Source: Acinetobacter baretiae (GTDB lineage: Bacteria > Pseudomonadota > Gammaproteobacteria > Pseudomonadales > Moraxellaceae). From it: DNA of 64,000 bases. A model generated the notes under the pieces. The model was not told where the DNA came from, made no database searches, and saw only the letters and a list, made by a program, of their open reading frames with translations. The stretch covers positions 62,001 to 126,000 of the forward strand of contig NZ_VTDM01000002.1 in the NCBI RefSeq assembly GCF_015627105.1. Direction: 5' to 3'. Below are positions 10,107 through 18,689 of this stretch, piece after piece (the stretch's first letter is position 1; each line of letters begins with the position of its first letter). A program made the translations under genes and the position numbers.

Positions 10107-10275
10107 GAGCGTGTCCTCATTTCATTTAATCAAACCAGTTCATCACTTTATGATGAAAATTCATGTCTAAATAGCAGATAAATCGTTTAATTTATGGTCA
10201 CTACTCTTGCTGAGCAGCTATATTTCAATGGTAAAAAACCATTTTTTGAGCTATTTTCCAAATGAGGACACGCCC
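10107..10275. mobile_element. MITE-like remnant with 16-bp terminal inverted repeats
   Basis: The 169-bp segment begins GAGCGTGTCCTCATTT (10107-10122) and ends AAATGAGGACACGCCC (10260-10275), which are inverted repeats matching at 15 of 16 positions. The flanks read TTA and CTA, so at least a TA is shared, but no clear longer target duplication exists. There is no coding capacity. Insertion between ppiC and a hypothetical gene is consistent with a miniature element mobilised by a transposase elsewhere, possibly IS5-like; that family link is inference only. Confidence 0.6.
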
Positions 10276-10282
10276 CTAGCTA

Positions 10283-10930
10283 TTAACATTTATTTTCTTG
10301 GCAAATGATGTCAAATATTGCTTTCATTTCGGCCTCTTTTTGCACTTGAAACTTACCATATGTCGAAAAGTGCAAATGCTTATAGATCATTGGAAATGGT
10401 TGATGAAATACTTTCAGTACAGAACTTGTGACAACAACTGCATCATTTAACCATGCAAACATAGTTGTTTTTTTCAATAACCTAAACACAGTATCTGATA
10501 TAAAAACAGCTTTCTTCTGCTGAGAAAAGATTGCTTGTTTAATGTAATCGAGATGATGATCATTTAAATCAGCCAATGTTAAAACATTTCTTCCTGTTGT
10601 TGGCACATGCAATACCTCAATAAAAGAAATTTTATCTGCATACTTTGCAGATATTCCAATTTTAGCAAATTCTTTGTGATACTTCCGACCACTCCCTTTG
10701 TAACTGTCCAATAAAAATGGATGATGTAAACCATATCTTTTCCAAAATAAAACGGCATCTTGATGATATTCAATGAGCTTAGGGAAAATTAACTGGTTCT
10801 CTATATCACTGGCATAATTTGCATCGAGACCAATAAATAAAAACTCTGCTGCAATTGGACAACAGCCCTGATATGGTTTTTCACTAAACACTTGATGAAG
10901 CTGTTTATTTGGATGGGGAGCATACATCAT
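10283..10930 (-). CDS. Conserved-looking hypothetical protein, possible uracil-DNA-glycosylase-like fold
   Basis: I do not recognise this 215-residue soluble protein with confidence. No signal peptide or membrane segment is visible. An early FLFIGLDANY block, a middle EVLHVPTTGRN block, a VFISDTVFRLL strand-helix and a late HLHFSTYG segment are arranged like the motif order of the uracil-DNA glycosylase superfamily. The similarity is faint, and the usual catalytic motifs are not clear. It is a single gene flanked by a MITE-like element downstream and the mscL terminator upstream. No strong ribosome binding site is seen; the ATG at 10927 is an alternative. Confidence 0.6.
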   Translation of the reverse strand: MMYAPHPNKQLHQVFSEKPYQGCCPIAAEFLFIGLDANYASDIENQLIFPKLIEYHQDAVLFWKRYGLHHPFLLDSYKGSGRKYHKEFAKIGISAKYADKISFIEVLHVPTTGRNVLTLADLNDHHLDYIKQAIFSQQKKAVFISDTVFRLLKKTTMFAWLNDAVVVTSSVLKVFHQPFPMIYKHLHFSTYGKFQVQKEAEMKAIFDIICQENKC

Positions 10931-11000
10931 TAAATCACTTTTAAGTATTTACCTTAAAATTAGCACAGTTATAACTAACTATTCCACTTTATATCAAACA

Positions 11001-11028
11001 AAAAAAGCCACCCATTCGGGTGGCTTTT
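11001..11028 (-). terminator. mscL terminator
   Basis: A 7-bp perfect GC-rich stem (11007-11013 with 11018-11024) with an ATTC loop is flanked by runs of A and T. It lies 12 bp past the mscL stop and could act in both directions. Confidence 0.88.
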
Positions 11029-11039
11029 CAAGAAGTTAA

Positions 11040-11477
11040 TTATGCATCTTTACGTTTTAATTCATCACGAATTTCACGAAGTAACTGAATATCTTCTGGG
11101 GTTGGTGCAGGTTTTGCAGGTGCTTCTTCTTCTTTACGACGCATTTTATTAATTAAGCGCACCATCATAAATACTACAAATGCCAAAATAATAAAATTCA
11201 GGAAGATAGTAATAAAATTACCATACGTTAAAACATTAATACCCGCTTTTTGTAAATCTGCTAAAGATTGCAAATTATTTGGATTACGCCCTAACACAAA
11301 AAATTTCTGAGTAAAGTCAACGCCACCGCCTGTAATCAAGCTAATAATTGGCATAAAAATATCTTTTACTAAAGAATCGACAATTTTTCCGAAAGCACCA
11401 CCAATGATCACACCAATTGCAAGATCAATCATATTACCCTTGATTGCAAACTCACGAAATTCCTTCACGATACTCAT
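11040..11477 (-). CDS. mscL: Large-conductance mechanosensitive channel MscL
   Basis: MscL is an inner-membrane pentamer that opens under membrane tension and saves cells from osmotic downshock. The 145-residue protein starts [23 protein letters not shown], followed by the Gly/Ala-rich pore helix [15 protein letters not shown] second membrane helix lies near residues 85-105, and a charged C-terminal bundle follows (RRKEEE to ELKRK). Length is slightly above E. coli MscL (136). It is monocistronic with its own terminator. Confidence 0.96.
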   Translation of the reverse strand: MSIVKEFREFAIKGNMIDLAIGVIIGGAFGKIVDSLVKDIFMPIISLITGGGVDFTQKFFVLGRNPNNLQSLADLQKAGINVLTYGNFITIFLNFIILAFVVFMMVRLINKMRRKEEEAPAKPAPTPEDIQLLREIRDELKRKDA

Positions 11478-11610
11478 ATTAATCTCCGCTATTATTATCA
11501 GTTAGACAGGATCAGTCCATTTATTAAAAATTATTTACTGACACTAATTAAACCATGTTTATCTGACAAACAAAAAAAATCAATACATGAAATATACAAA
11601 TATGAAGATA

Positions 11611-11637
11611 AAAAAGCCATCTTAAAGATGGCTTTTT
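11611..11637 (-). terminator. typA terminator
   Basis: A stem GCCATCT (11616-11622) with AGATGGC (11626-11632), flanked by five A and five T residues, lies 25-50 bp beyond the typA stop. It is symmetric enough to work in both directions. Confidence 0.85.
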
Positions 11638-11661
11638 CAAATGCGAGAATATGGTACTTAC

Positions 11662-13500
11662 TTATTTACCACGATTACGCTTACGATCATTTTCAGTTAA
11701 ATATCTTTTACGAACACGAATCGATTTTGGTGTTACTTCAACAAGCTCGTCATCTTCGATGAACTCAAGCGCTTGCTCAAGGGTCATACGAATTGCAGGC
11801 GTTAACGTTAATGCTTCATCTGTACCAGATGCACGCATGTTCGTTAATTGCTTCGCTTTAGTTGGGTTGACTGTCATGTCGTCTGAACGAGAGTTAATAC
11901 CCACAATCATCCCTTCGTACACTTCAAGCTGTGGTTCTGCAAATAAACGACCACGGTCTTGTAGAGTAAACAAAGCAAACGCTAAACATGTACCGTTAAC
12001 CATCGATACAAGTACACCATTTTGACGCTTCGCAACTGCACCTTGCTTTGCAGGGCCATAATGCGAGAAGCTTGATGTCATGATGCCTGAACCAGAAGTA
12101 ATGGTTAGGAATTCAGAGCGGAAACCTATTAAGCCACGAGAAGGAACAGTCGCTTCAATACGCATACGACCTTTACCGTCAAGCTCCATGTTGGTCATTT
12201 CGCCTTTACGGTTGCCCATTTGCTCCATGATTGCGCCTTGATGTTGTTCTTCAACATCAAACGTTACATTTTCATATGGCTCTTCAATTTTACCATCAAC
12301 TTCTTTCATGATCACTTCAGGACGAGATACACCCATCTCAAAGCCTTCACGGCGCATGTTTTCGATTAATACAGATAAATGAAGCTCACCACGACCTGAT
12401 ACTTTGAAACGGTCTGGACTGTCTGTATCTTCAACACGTAAAGCCACGTTATGAATCAATTCACGATCTAAACGCTCACGAATGTTACGCGAAGTAACAA
12501 ATTTACCTTCACGACCAGCAAATGGTGAGTTGTTTACTTGGAATGTCATCGATACTGTTGGTTCATCAACAGACAATGGCGGTAATGCTTCCACATTTTT
12601 CGGATCACAAATCGTATCAGAGATGTTTAATGCATCAATACCTGTAATACATACGATATCACCTGCGCCTGCAGATTCCACATCTACACGCTCTAGGCCG
12701 TGATAACCCATGATTTTTAAGATACGACCGTTACGGGTTTTACCTTCTTTATCAATCACAGTCACTTGAGTATTTAATTTCACTGAACCACGCTGAATAC
12801 GGCCAACACCAATTACACCAACAAAACTGTTATAGTCAAGTGATGAAATTTGCATTTGGAATGGACCATCAGCATCTACTTTTGGTGGTTCAACAATATC
12901 AACAATCGTTTCAAACAACGGAGTCATGTCTGGAGCAAGGTTATCCACTTCACGACCAGCAATACCGTTTAAACCAGATGCGTATACGATTGGAAAGTCA
13001 AGCTGTTCATCGTTTGCACCAAGGTTATCAAATAGATCAAATACTTGATCCATTACCCAATCAGGACGTGCGCCCGGACGGTCAACTTTGTTTAATACAA
13101 CAATTGGTTTTAAACCACGAGCAAACGCCTTAGACGTTACAAAACGTGTTTGTGGCATTGGGCCATCTTGTGAATCGACAAGAAGTAGTACACAGTCAAC
13201 CATAGACATTACACGTTCAACTTCACCACCGAAGTCTGCGTGTCCTGGGGTATCTACAATGTTAATGCGATACGTAGTGTCTGTACGCTTGTCTAACCAA
13301 GTAATAGACGTGTTTTTAGCAAGAATGGTAATACCACGCTCACTCTCAAGCGCATTCGAGTCCATGACACGCTCAATCTCGCCTGCACGATCACCTAAAG
13401 CACCTGATTGTTGAAGAAGTTTATCAACCAAAGTTGTTTTACCATGGTCGACGTGCGCAATAATTGCAATATTACGGAGATTTTTAATATCTGATGACAT
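11662..13500 (-). CDS. typA: Translational GTPase TypA/BipA
   Basis: BipA is an EF-G-like GTPase that helps ribosome assembly and stress or cold growth. I start it at the ATG at 13500 ([10 protein letters not shown]), giving 612 residues, close to the 607 of E. coli; the 26 extra upstream codons are hydrophobic and not conserved in the family. G1 AHVDHGKTT is at 15-23, followed by the G3 [14 protein letters not shown] motif and G4 NKVD. The C-terminal half has the [13 protein letters not shown] and the [11 protein letters not shown] tail typical of BipA. It is a single gene divergent from the NCS2 permease. Confidence 0.95.
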   Translation of the reverse strand: MSSDIKNLRNIAIIAHVDHGKTTLVDKLLQQSGALGDRAGEIERVMDSNALESERGITILAKNTSITWLDKRTDTTYRINIVDTPGHADFGGEVERVMSMVDCVLLLVDSQDGPMPQTRFVTSKAFARGLKPIVVLNKVDRPGARPDWVMDQVFDLFDNLGANDEQLDFPIVYASGLNGIAGREVDNLAPDMTPLFETIVDIVEPPKVDADGPFQMQISSLDYNSFVGVIGVGRIQRGSVKLNTQVTVIDKEGKTRNGRILKIMGYHGLERVDVESAGAGDIVCITGIDALNISDTICDPKNVEALPPLSVDEPTVSMTFQVNNSPFAGREGKFVTSRNIRERLDRELIHNVALRVEDTDSPDRFKVSGRGELHLSVLIENMRREGFEMGVSRPEVIMKEVDGKIEEPYENVTFDVEEQHQGAIMEQMGNRKGEMTNMELDGKGRMRIEATVPSRGLIGFRSEFLTITSGSGIMTSSFSHYGPAKQGAVAKRQNGVLVSMVNGTCLAFALFTLQDRGRLFAEPQLEVYEGMIVGINSRSDDMTVNPTKAKQLTNMRASGTDEALTLTPAIRMTLEQALEFIEDDELVEVTPKSIRVRKRYLTENDRKRNRGK

Positions 13501-13670
13501 GAATTTCGATACGCCTAAAATTTGAGGGCAAATTATACAAAAAAACACTACCATTGAGTAGTGACATTTAATTGACAATCACACTTTTTTCGGTTCAATC
13601 ACATGTTTTATTTTGTAAAGACATGTAAGTCGATTAGAATAACGACTCCCAAACTATACCACACTTTTCT

Positions 13671-15038
13671 ATGTCTGACCCACTATCATCTCATAAAGAG
13701 CATTCGTCGGAGTTAATTATTCATCTTGATGAGCGCCCAAAAGCATCTGTGACATTACTTGCAGCGTTACAGCACTTATTTGCGATTCTTGTACCGATCT
13801 TAACCCCAGGTCTTTTAATTTGTGGCGCACTAAAAGTGCCTGCACATGAAACCACCATGATTTTATCGATGTCTTTGGTGATTTCAGGAATTGCCACTTT
13901 TTTACAATGCAAAAAAGTCGGCCCTTTGGGTGCAGGATTACTGATTGTTCAGGGTACAAGTTTTAACTTTATTGGTCCAATTATGGCCATTGGTAGCTTA
14001 ATAATTGCCAATGGAACACCTTACCAACACGTTATGGCAGCCATTTTTGGTGTGGTCATTGCAGGTGCCTTTATTGAAATGGGCGTGTCACAAATTCTAC
14101 CATGGATTAAAAAACTGATTACACCACTTGTGACGGGGGTTGTCGTTTTATTAATTGGTCTGACTTTAGTGAAGGAAGGTTTGATTAGTATGGGTGGTGG
14201 TTATGGTGCAATGGCAGATGGATCTTTTGCCAATGGTGATAATCTACTCATGTCATGCTTTGTATTAACACTAATTATTTTACTTAACCGTACACGTATT
14301 ATTTGGCTCAAGAGTGCATCATTATTTATTGCTCTTATCGCAGGTTACATTTTAGCAGGTCTACTTGGCCATTTAAACTTTGATAGTTTTTATAACGCAC
14401 CCACGTTTCAAGTGCCATCCCCTTTGCATTTTGGCATATCTTTCGATTGGTCTTTGTTTATTCCTTTAGCTTTTATTTATTTAGTCACCTCTTTAGAGGC
14501 AATTGGTGATATTACCGCAACAAGTAAAGTCTCTCAGCAACCTGTAAGCGGTCCTGTTTGGATGCAGCGCATTAAAGGTGGTGTATTAGTTAATGGGGTT
14601 AACTCATTTATTGCAGGTATTTTTAATACTTTTCCAAGCTCTGTATTTGCGCAAAATAATGGTGTGATTCAAATTACAGGTGTGGCTAGTCGTTATGTTG
14701 GTCTTTTTATTGCTGCAATGTTAGTGATTTTAGGCTTATTTCCTAAAATTGCAGGCATTATTCAAGCCGTACCACAGGCTGTATTGGGTGGTGCAGTCAT
14801 TGTAATGTTTGGTGCAGTGGCAGCTTCAGGAATTAATATTTTAGCCAGTATTAAACTTGACCGCAGAGCACTGCTAATTATTGCCGTTGCTTTAGCTTTA
14901 GGTTTAGGCATTTCTCAAGTACCTGACTTTTTAAAACATATGCCTGAGCTCATGCGCAATATTTTTAGCTCTGGGGTAGCCACAGGTGGTATAGCTGCAC
15001 TTATTTTAAATATTGTCTTGCCTGAAAATAACGAATAA
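13671..15038 (+). CDS. NCS2-family xanthine/uracil-type permease
   Basis: This 455-residue inner-membrane protein has about 14 hydrophobic segments. The NCS2 blocks are QHLFAILVPILTPGLLICGAL, then QGTSFNFIGP and the SLEAIGDITATSKVS motif with the substrate-binding Glu, followed by GVLVNGVNSFIAGIFNTFPSS with NGVIQITGVASR. The longer N-terminus and QGTSF motif are more like the XanQ/UacT (purine) branch than UraA. Substrate is therefore probably xanthine, urate or uracil, taken up with protons. It stands alone, with rsmC 68 bp downstream. Confidence 0.86.
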   Translation: MSDPLSSHKEHSSELIIHLDERPKASVTLLAALQHLFAILVPILTPGLLICGALKVPAHETTMILSMSLVISGIATFLQCKKVGPLGAGLLIVQGTSFNFIGPIMAIGSLIIANGTPYQHVMAAIFGVVIAGAFIEMGVSQILPWIKKLITPLVTGVVVLLIGLTLVKEGLISMGGGYGAMADGSFANGDNLLMSCFVLTLIILLNRTRIIWLKSASLFIALIAGYILAGLLGHLNFDSFYNAPTFQVPSPLHFGISFDWSLFIPLAFIYLVTSLEAIGDITATSKVSQQPVSGPVWMQRIKGGVLVNGVNSFIAGIFNTFPSSVFAQNNGVIQITGVASRYVGLFIAAMLVILGLFPKIAGIIQAVPQAVLGGAVIVMFGAVAASGINILASIKLDRRALLIIAVALALGLGISQVPDFLKHMPELMRNIFSSGVATGGIAALILNIVLPENNE

Positions 15039-15106
15039 AGTACCCTGCTTTGCCCAATTGCCAATGCATTGGACAACCTATTGTTGTATAGATATGAGAG
15101 TAAATT

Positions 15107-16114
15107 ATGGATCCACGCAGTGAGGTCATCTTACGCCAAAAAGCGTACTTAAAAGGAAAAATTCTTTTTATTAATGCACCTAGTGACCCCTTACTCTCAC
15201 ATTTAGATGACCACATTGACGCCAGTATTTGGACATGGAATTTTACAGACCATCAACAATATCATCCTGAATACAATACGCATTTTGGTACCACTATTCC
15301 CACACAACATTACGATCAAGTGGTGATTTTTGTCCCAAAATCTAAAGAGTTGTTAAGTTACGTATTCCATCAAGTTGCAAGCCACCTCCCACAAGGTAGT
15401 CAAATTTTTTTAGTGGGTGAAAAAAAAATTGGTATTGAACGCGCTGCAAAACAACTAAAATACTATGGTCAAACATTAAAATTAGATAGTGCTCGACACT
15501 GCCAACTATGGCTTACACAACTCGACACCATTGTAGAAAAAAAACCCCTTCAAGATTGGGTAAAGACTTATCAAATCCCCACCGCAAAGACCACTTTACA
15601 CATTTGTGCTTTACCGGGTGTTTTTAGTCAAAACCGCTTAGACATCGGAACAGCCGTATTACTTCCTCAACTCAACCATATTCGTACAGGACGTATTGCA
15701 GATTTTGGCTGTGGTGCAGGTGTAATTGCGTGTTACTTAGCAAAACAAAATGCCAAAAATAAAATTTATGCCTTAGATGTAGATGCATTTGCACTTGAAT
15801 CCACCAAAATGACCTTTGAAGCCAATCAACTCACCTCACAACTTGAGTGTTGTGCTGTTCAAGGAATTGCTGATGCGCCTGATCGCTTAGATGCCATTGT
15901 GAGTAATCCACCATTTCATCAAGGGGTGAATACTCATTATGCTGTTAGTGAAACTTTGTGTCGTGACGCCAAACTACATCTTAAAACGACAGGTGAATTG
16001 TGGTTAGTGGCTAACCGCTTCTTAAACTACCCTCCAATTATTGAACAATCTTTTGGGAAATGTACGGTAAAAACCGATGAAAATGGTTTTAAAGTGCTAT
16101 ATGCCCATGCTTAA
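15107..16114 (+). CDS. rsmC: 16S rRNA (guanine-1207-N2) methyltransferase RsmC
   Basis: RsmC methylates G1207 of 16S rRNA in the small subunit. The 335-residue protein has the expected two halves: a degenerate N-terminal methyltransferase-like domain and a C-terminal catalytic domain. The SAM-binding DFGCGAG is at 199-205 and the catalytic NPPFHQGV is at 267-274. The length is near that of E. coli RsmC (343). Its start follows TATGAGAGT, a fair ribosome binding site. The lysP gene follows after 22 bp. Confidence 0.92.
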   Translation: MDPRSEVILRQKAYLKGKILFINAPSDPLLSHLDDHIDASIWTWNFTDHQQYHPEYNTHFGTTIPTQHYDQVVIFVPKSKELLSYVFHQVASHLPQGSQIFLVGEKKIGIERAAKQLKYYGQTLKLDSARHCQLWLTQLDTIVEKKPLQDWVKTYQIPTAKTTLHICALPGVFSQNRLDIGTAVLLPQLNHIRTGRIADFGCGAGVIACYLAKQNAKNKIYALDVDAFALESTKMTFEANQLTSQLECCAVQGIADAPDRLDAIVSNPPFHQGVNTHYAVSETLCRDAKLHLKTTGELWLVANRFLNYPPIIEQSFGKCTVKTDENGFKVLYAHA

Positions 16115-16136
16115 AAGCAAGACATAAGGAATTTAA

Positions 16137-17606
16137 ATGAGCGAAAATCAACCCACCCATTTAAAACGCCAATTGGGTGCTAGACATCTCAATATGATTG
16201 CGATCGGTGGATCTATTGGTACGGGGCTCTTTCTTGCATCTGGTTCGACCATTGCCAATGCAGGACCAGGGGGTGCATTACTTGCCTACACACTGATTGG
16301 CGTCATGATCTACTTTCTCATGACAAGCCTTGGTGAGCTTGCAACACATAACCCGACATCGGGTGCATTTTTCACCTATGGTAACAAATACGTAGATAAA
16401 GGCTTTGGTTTTGCACTCGGTTGGAACTATTGGTATAACTGGGCCATTACGGTTGCATTTGAGTTGGTTGCTGTACAGTTTATTATGAAGTTTTGGTTTC
16501 CAGAGATTGCAGGTTTTTGGTGGAGTTTAGCATTTATTGGTATTATTTTTTCCATTAATGCGATGACTGTGAAAGGATTTGGGGAAAGTGAATTTGTATT
16601 TTCTTTGATTAAAGTCATTGCCATTATTGCTTTCATTATTTTAGGTTTATTTATGATTGGTAAAATCATGTTTAGTGAACCTAGTGCAGTATTTGCAAAT
16701 TGGCAGTATAAAGATGCGCCATTTGTTGGTGGCTTACAAGCCATGATTGGTGTTGCAATGATTGCAGGTTTTTCCTTTCAAGGCACTGAAATGGTCGGAG
16801 TTGCCGCAGGCGAATCGAAATCCCCTGAAAAAACCATTCCTTTAGCCATTAAGCAAATTTTTTGGCGTATTTTATTATTTTATATTTTTTGTATTTTTAT
16901 TATTGCGACTTTAATTCACTATGATGACCCGTTACTGCTTCAAGCTGCAAATGACAATAACGTTGCGTTATCGCCATTTACACTCTTATATGAAAAAGCA
17001 GGGCTTGCATTTGCTGCAGGATTAATGAATGCCGTGATTTTAACAGCTGTTCTTTCAGCTGGAAATTCAGGATTATATTCATCTACACGTATGTTATGGA
17101 ATATGGCAAAATCAGGAAGTGCACCTAAAGCCTTTGCTCGACTTGATGCACGTGGTGTTCCTATGAATGCCTTATATGCAACAACTGTTGTTGCTGCTTT
17201 ATGCTTGCTCACTTATTTTTTTAGTGAAAAAGAAGTCTATTTCTGGTTACTCAATATGTCTGGTATGTGTGGATTTATTGTTTGGTTAGGCATTGCTGTG
17301 TGTCACTACCGTTTTCGTAAAGGTTACATCACACAAGGATACAAACTACAAGACTTATCTTACCGCGCTAAATTATTTCCATTAGGCCCTTTATTTGCTT
17401 TTGCTTTGTGTTTAATGATTACGCTTGGCCAAAACTATCAAGCTTTTATTGGCCATCAAATTGACTGGAAAGGGATTGTTGCCACATACATTACTATCCC
17501 TGTATTTTTAGCCATTTGGTTAGGTTATAAATTCAAATACAAGACTAAAATGGTCTCTTATACAGACATGGATGTCAAACCCATGACAAAAGACACCATG
17601 GACTAA
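16137..17606 (+). CDS. lysP: Lysine-type amino acid permease LysP
   Basis: This 489-residue, 12-helix permease of the AAT/APC superfamily has the same length as E. coli LysP. Shared blocks include LGARHLNMIAIGGSIGTGLF, LGELATHNPTSGAF, GFGFALGWNYWYNWA, MIGVAMIAGFSFQGTEMVG and the ending FPLGPLFAFALCLMITLGQNY. These match LysP better than the AroP, GabP or AnsP branches as I recall them. It would import L-lysine with protons. No cad-like genes are adjacent. It ends at a clear hairpin terminator. Confidence 0.87.
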   Translation: MSENQPTHLKRQLGARHLNMIAIGGSIGTGLFLASGSTIANAGPGGALLAYTLIGVMIYFLMTSLGELATHNPTSGAFFTYGNKYVDKGFGFALGWNYWYNWAITVAFELVAVQFIMKFWFPEIAGFWWSLAFIGIIFSINAMTVKGFGESEFVFSLIKVIAIIAFIILGLFMIGKIMFSEPSAVFANWQYKDAPFVGGLQAMIGVAMIAGFSFQGTEMVGVAAGESKSPEKTIPLAIKQIFWRILLFYIFCIFIIATLIHYDDPLLLQAANDNNVALSPFTLLYEKAGLAFAAGLMNAVILTAVLSAGNSGLYSSTRMLWNMAKSGSAPKAFARLDARGVPMNALYATTVVAALCLLTYFFSEKEVYFWLLNMSGMCGFIVWLGIAVCHYRFRKGYITQGYKLQDLSYRAKLFPLGPLFAFALCLMITLGQNYQAFIGHQIDWKGIVATYITIPVFLAIWLGYKFKYKTKMVSYTDMDVKPMTKDTMD

Positions 17607-17691
17607 TGCTTGATCCACATTTGTTTTACTGTACAATGTATAAGCAATAAAATATATACTTTACAATAAATCAATGTATTGTATATGACTA

Positions 17692-17719
17692 AAAGTCTAG
17701 CTCAAGCTAGGCTTTTTTC
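17692..17719 (+). terminator. lysP terminator
   Basis: A 9-bp stem AGTCTAGCT (17694-17702) with AGCTAGGCT (17705-17713), one G-U-type mismatch, is followed by a run of T. It separates lysP from the small gene at 17741. Confidence 0.8.
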
Positions 17720-17740
17720 TTTCAGTAAAGGATATTTAGC

Positions 17741-17899
17741 ATGAAGCTAAAAGCACACACTAAAGTACGAAACCCTGTTGCGCGTTCGCCTTTATTACAT
17801 AAAGGTGGGTTACACCACAGCGAAGACATTCAAACAGTCCACCGTAAGAATCGCAAGCAATCAAAATTATCACTTAAACGTATGGACTGGAATCAATAA
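17741..17899 (+). CDS. 52-residue basic small protein, function unknown
   Basis: A small frame starts ATG at 17741, preceded by AAAGGA about 9 nt upstream, and ends at 17899. The protein is strongly basic (MKLKAHTKVRNPVAR...KRMDWNQ) with many Lys, Arg and His and no hydrophobic segment. It lies between two separate terminators (17692-17719 and 17938-17972), which looks like an independent transcription unit. The composition resembles a nucleic-acid- or ribosome-binding small protein, but I do not recognise a family. Tidy gene-like signals make me believe it is real. Confidence 0.65.
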   Translation: MKLKAHTKVRNPVARSPLLHKGGLHHSEDIQTVHRKNRKQSKLSLKRMDWNQ

Positions 17900-17937
17900 C
17901 CCATCAGGAGATATCGCATGTATATCCATTTAAAAGC

Positions 17938-17972
17938 AAAAAAAAGCCTGATCTTCAATCAGGCTTTTTTTT
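17938..17972. terminator. Bidirectional terminator between the small gene and kbp
   Basis: A stem GCCTGAT (17946-17952) with ATCAGGC (17958-17964) is flanked by nine A residues on one side and nine T residues on the other. It lies between two convergent genes and should work for both. Confidence 0.9.
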
Positions 17973-17994
17973 ATGCACAATTTACAGTGTCAAA

Positions 17995-18507
17995 TTACTC
18001 AGGAATACGTAGAACTTGGCCTGGGTAAATTGAATTTACATCTTTTAGTAGCGGTTTATTCGCTTCAAAAATCGTATTGTATTTGTTTGCATCATCATAA
18101 AATTGTTTAGAAATTTTTGACAGTGTATCGCCAGACTGTACTGTATAAAACTGGCTTGGACTTTCTTGTTCTGCCGTTTCTACAACTGTCATTTGATCAT
18201 CGACCTGTGCAACATGTGCAACATTTCCTGCCGCTAAAATGACTTTTTCTTTATCTGCTTGGCTTTGTGCCTGACCATGAATCACAGCAGTATCTGTATC
18301 ACTGTTATAATTTACAGATAAACTGGTGATTGCCAAACCTAAACCTTGAATATGCGATAGTAATTGATTTGCAATTTCCTGAGCAGTAGGTTCTGTTGGT
18401 GCAGGTGTAGGTGTAGACGCTGTTGGCTCAGATGTGGTTGGTTGAGACTGCTCTTTTTTACCTTGTAGCTTATCACCAATTCCTTTTACAAAATCAAAAA
18501 TACCCAT
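17995..18507 (-). CDS. kbp: BON and LysM domain protein, Kbp/YgaU-like potassium-binding protein
   Basis: This 170-residue protein starts MGIFDFVKGIGDKL, like E. coli Kbp (YgaU, 149 residues), a K+-binding protein needed for growth at high potassium. It has a Pro/Thr-rich linker at about 20-45 that is longer than in E. coli. A BON domain follows at about 55-110 (DTAVIHGQAQSQADKEKVILAAGNV) and a LysM domain at about 118-168 (FYTVQSGDTLSKIS to YPGQVLRIPE). No signal peptide is visible. It is a single gene. Confidence 0.85.
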   Translation of the reverse strand: MGIFDFVKGIGDKLQGKKEQSQPTTSEPTASTPTPAPTEPTAQEIANQLLSHIQGLGLAITSLSVNYNSDTDTAVIHGQAQSQADKEKVILAAGNVAHVAQVDDQMTVVETAEQESPSQFYTVQSGDTLSKISKQFYDDANKYNTIFEANKPLLKDVNSIYPGQVLRIPE

Positions 18508-18628
18508 GTAAATTTACTCCGTTATTAAAATGATGTTGTTGTCTTAACCATTTTTACTATAACAAATTTTTTTGATTTTTCTTTTACATTACTCAACAAT
18601 ACGTAAAATTATGTAAGCAGTTCGACAT

Positions 18629-18662
18629 AAAAAACGACCTGCTATTGAGCAGATCGTTTTTT
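18629..18662 (-). terminator. prc terminator
   Basis: An imperfect stem AAAACGACCTGCT with AGCAGATCGTTTT, loop ATTG, ends in a run of A/T on both sides. It lies just past the prc stop codon at 18690. Confidence 0.8.
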
Positions 18663-18689
18663 ATATCATTGCCTACAACATGCGTCAGA

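Noticed and set aside
13501..13578. Upstream extension of TypA
   Set aside because: The 26 codons encode a hydrophobic stretch not found in the family, and [10 protein letters not shown] is the normal beginning.
15061..15072. Palindrome CCAATGCATTGG upstream of rsmC
   Set aside because: It is short, has no poly-T tail and fits no operator I can name; it could be chance.
17918..18028. 36-codon frame after CAGGAG overlapping the terminator and the kbp 3' end
   Set aside because: It reads through a strong terminator and antisense to kbp. It is kept only as part of a finding.
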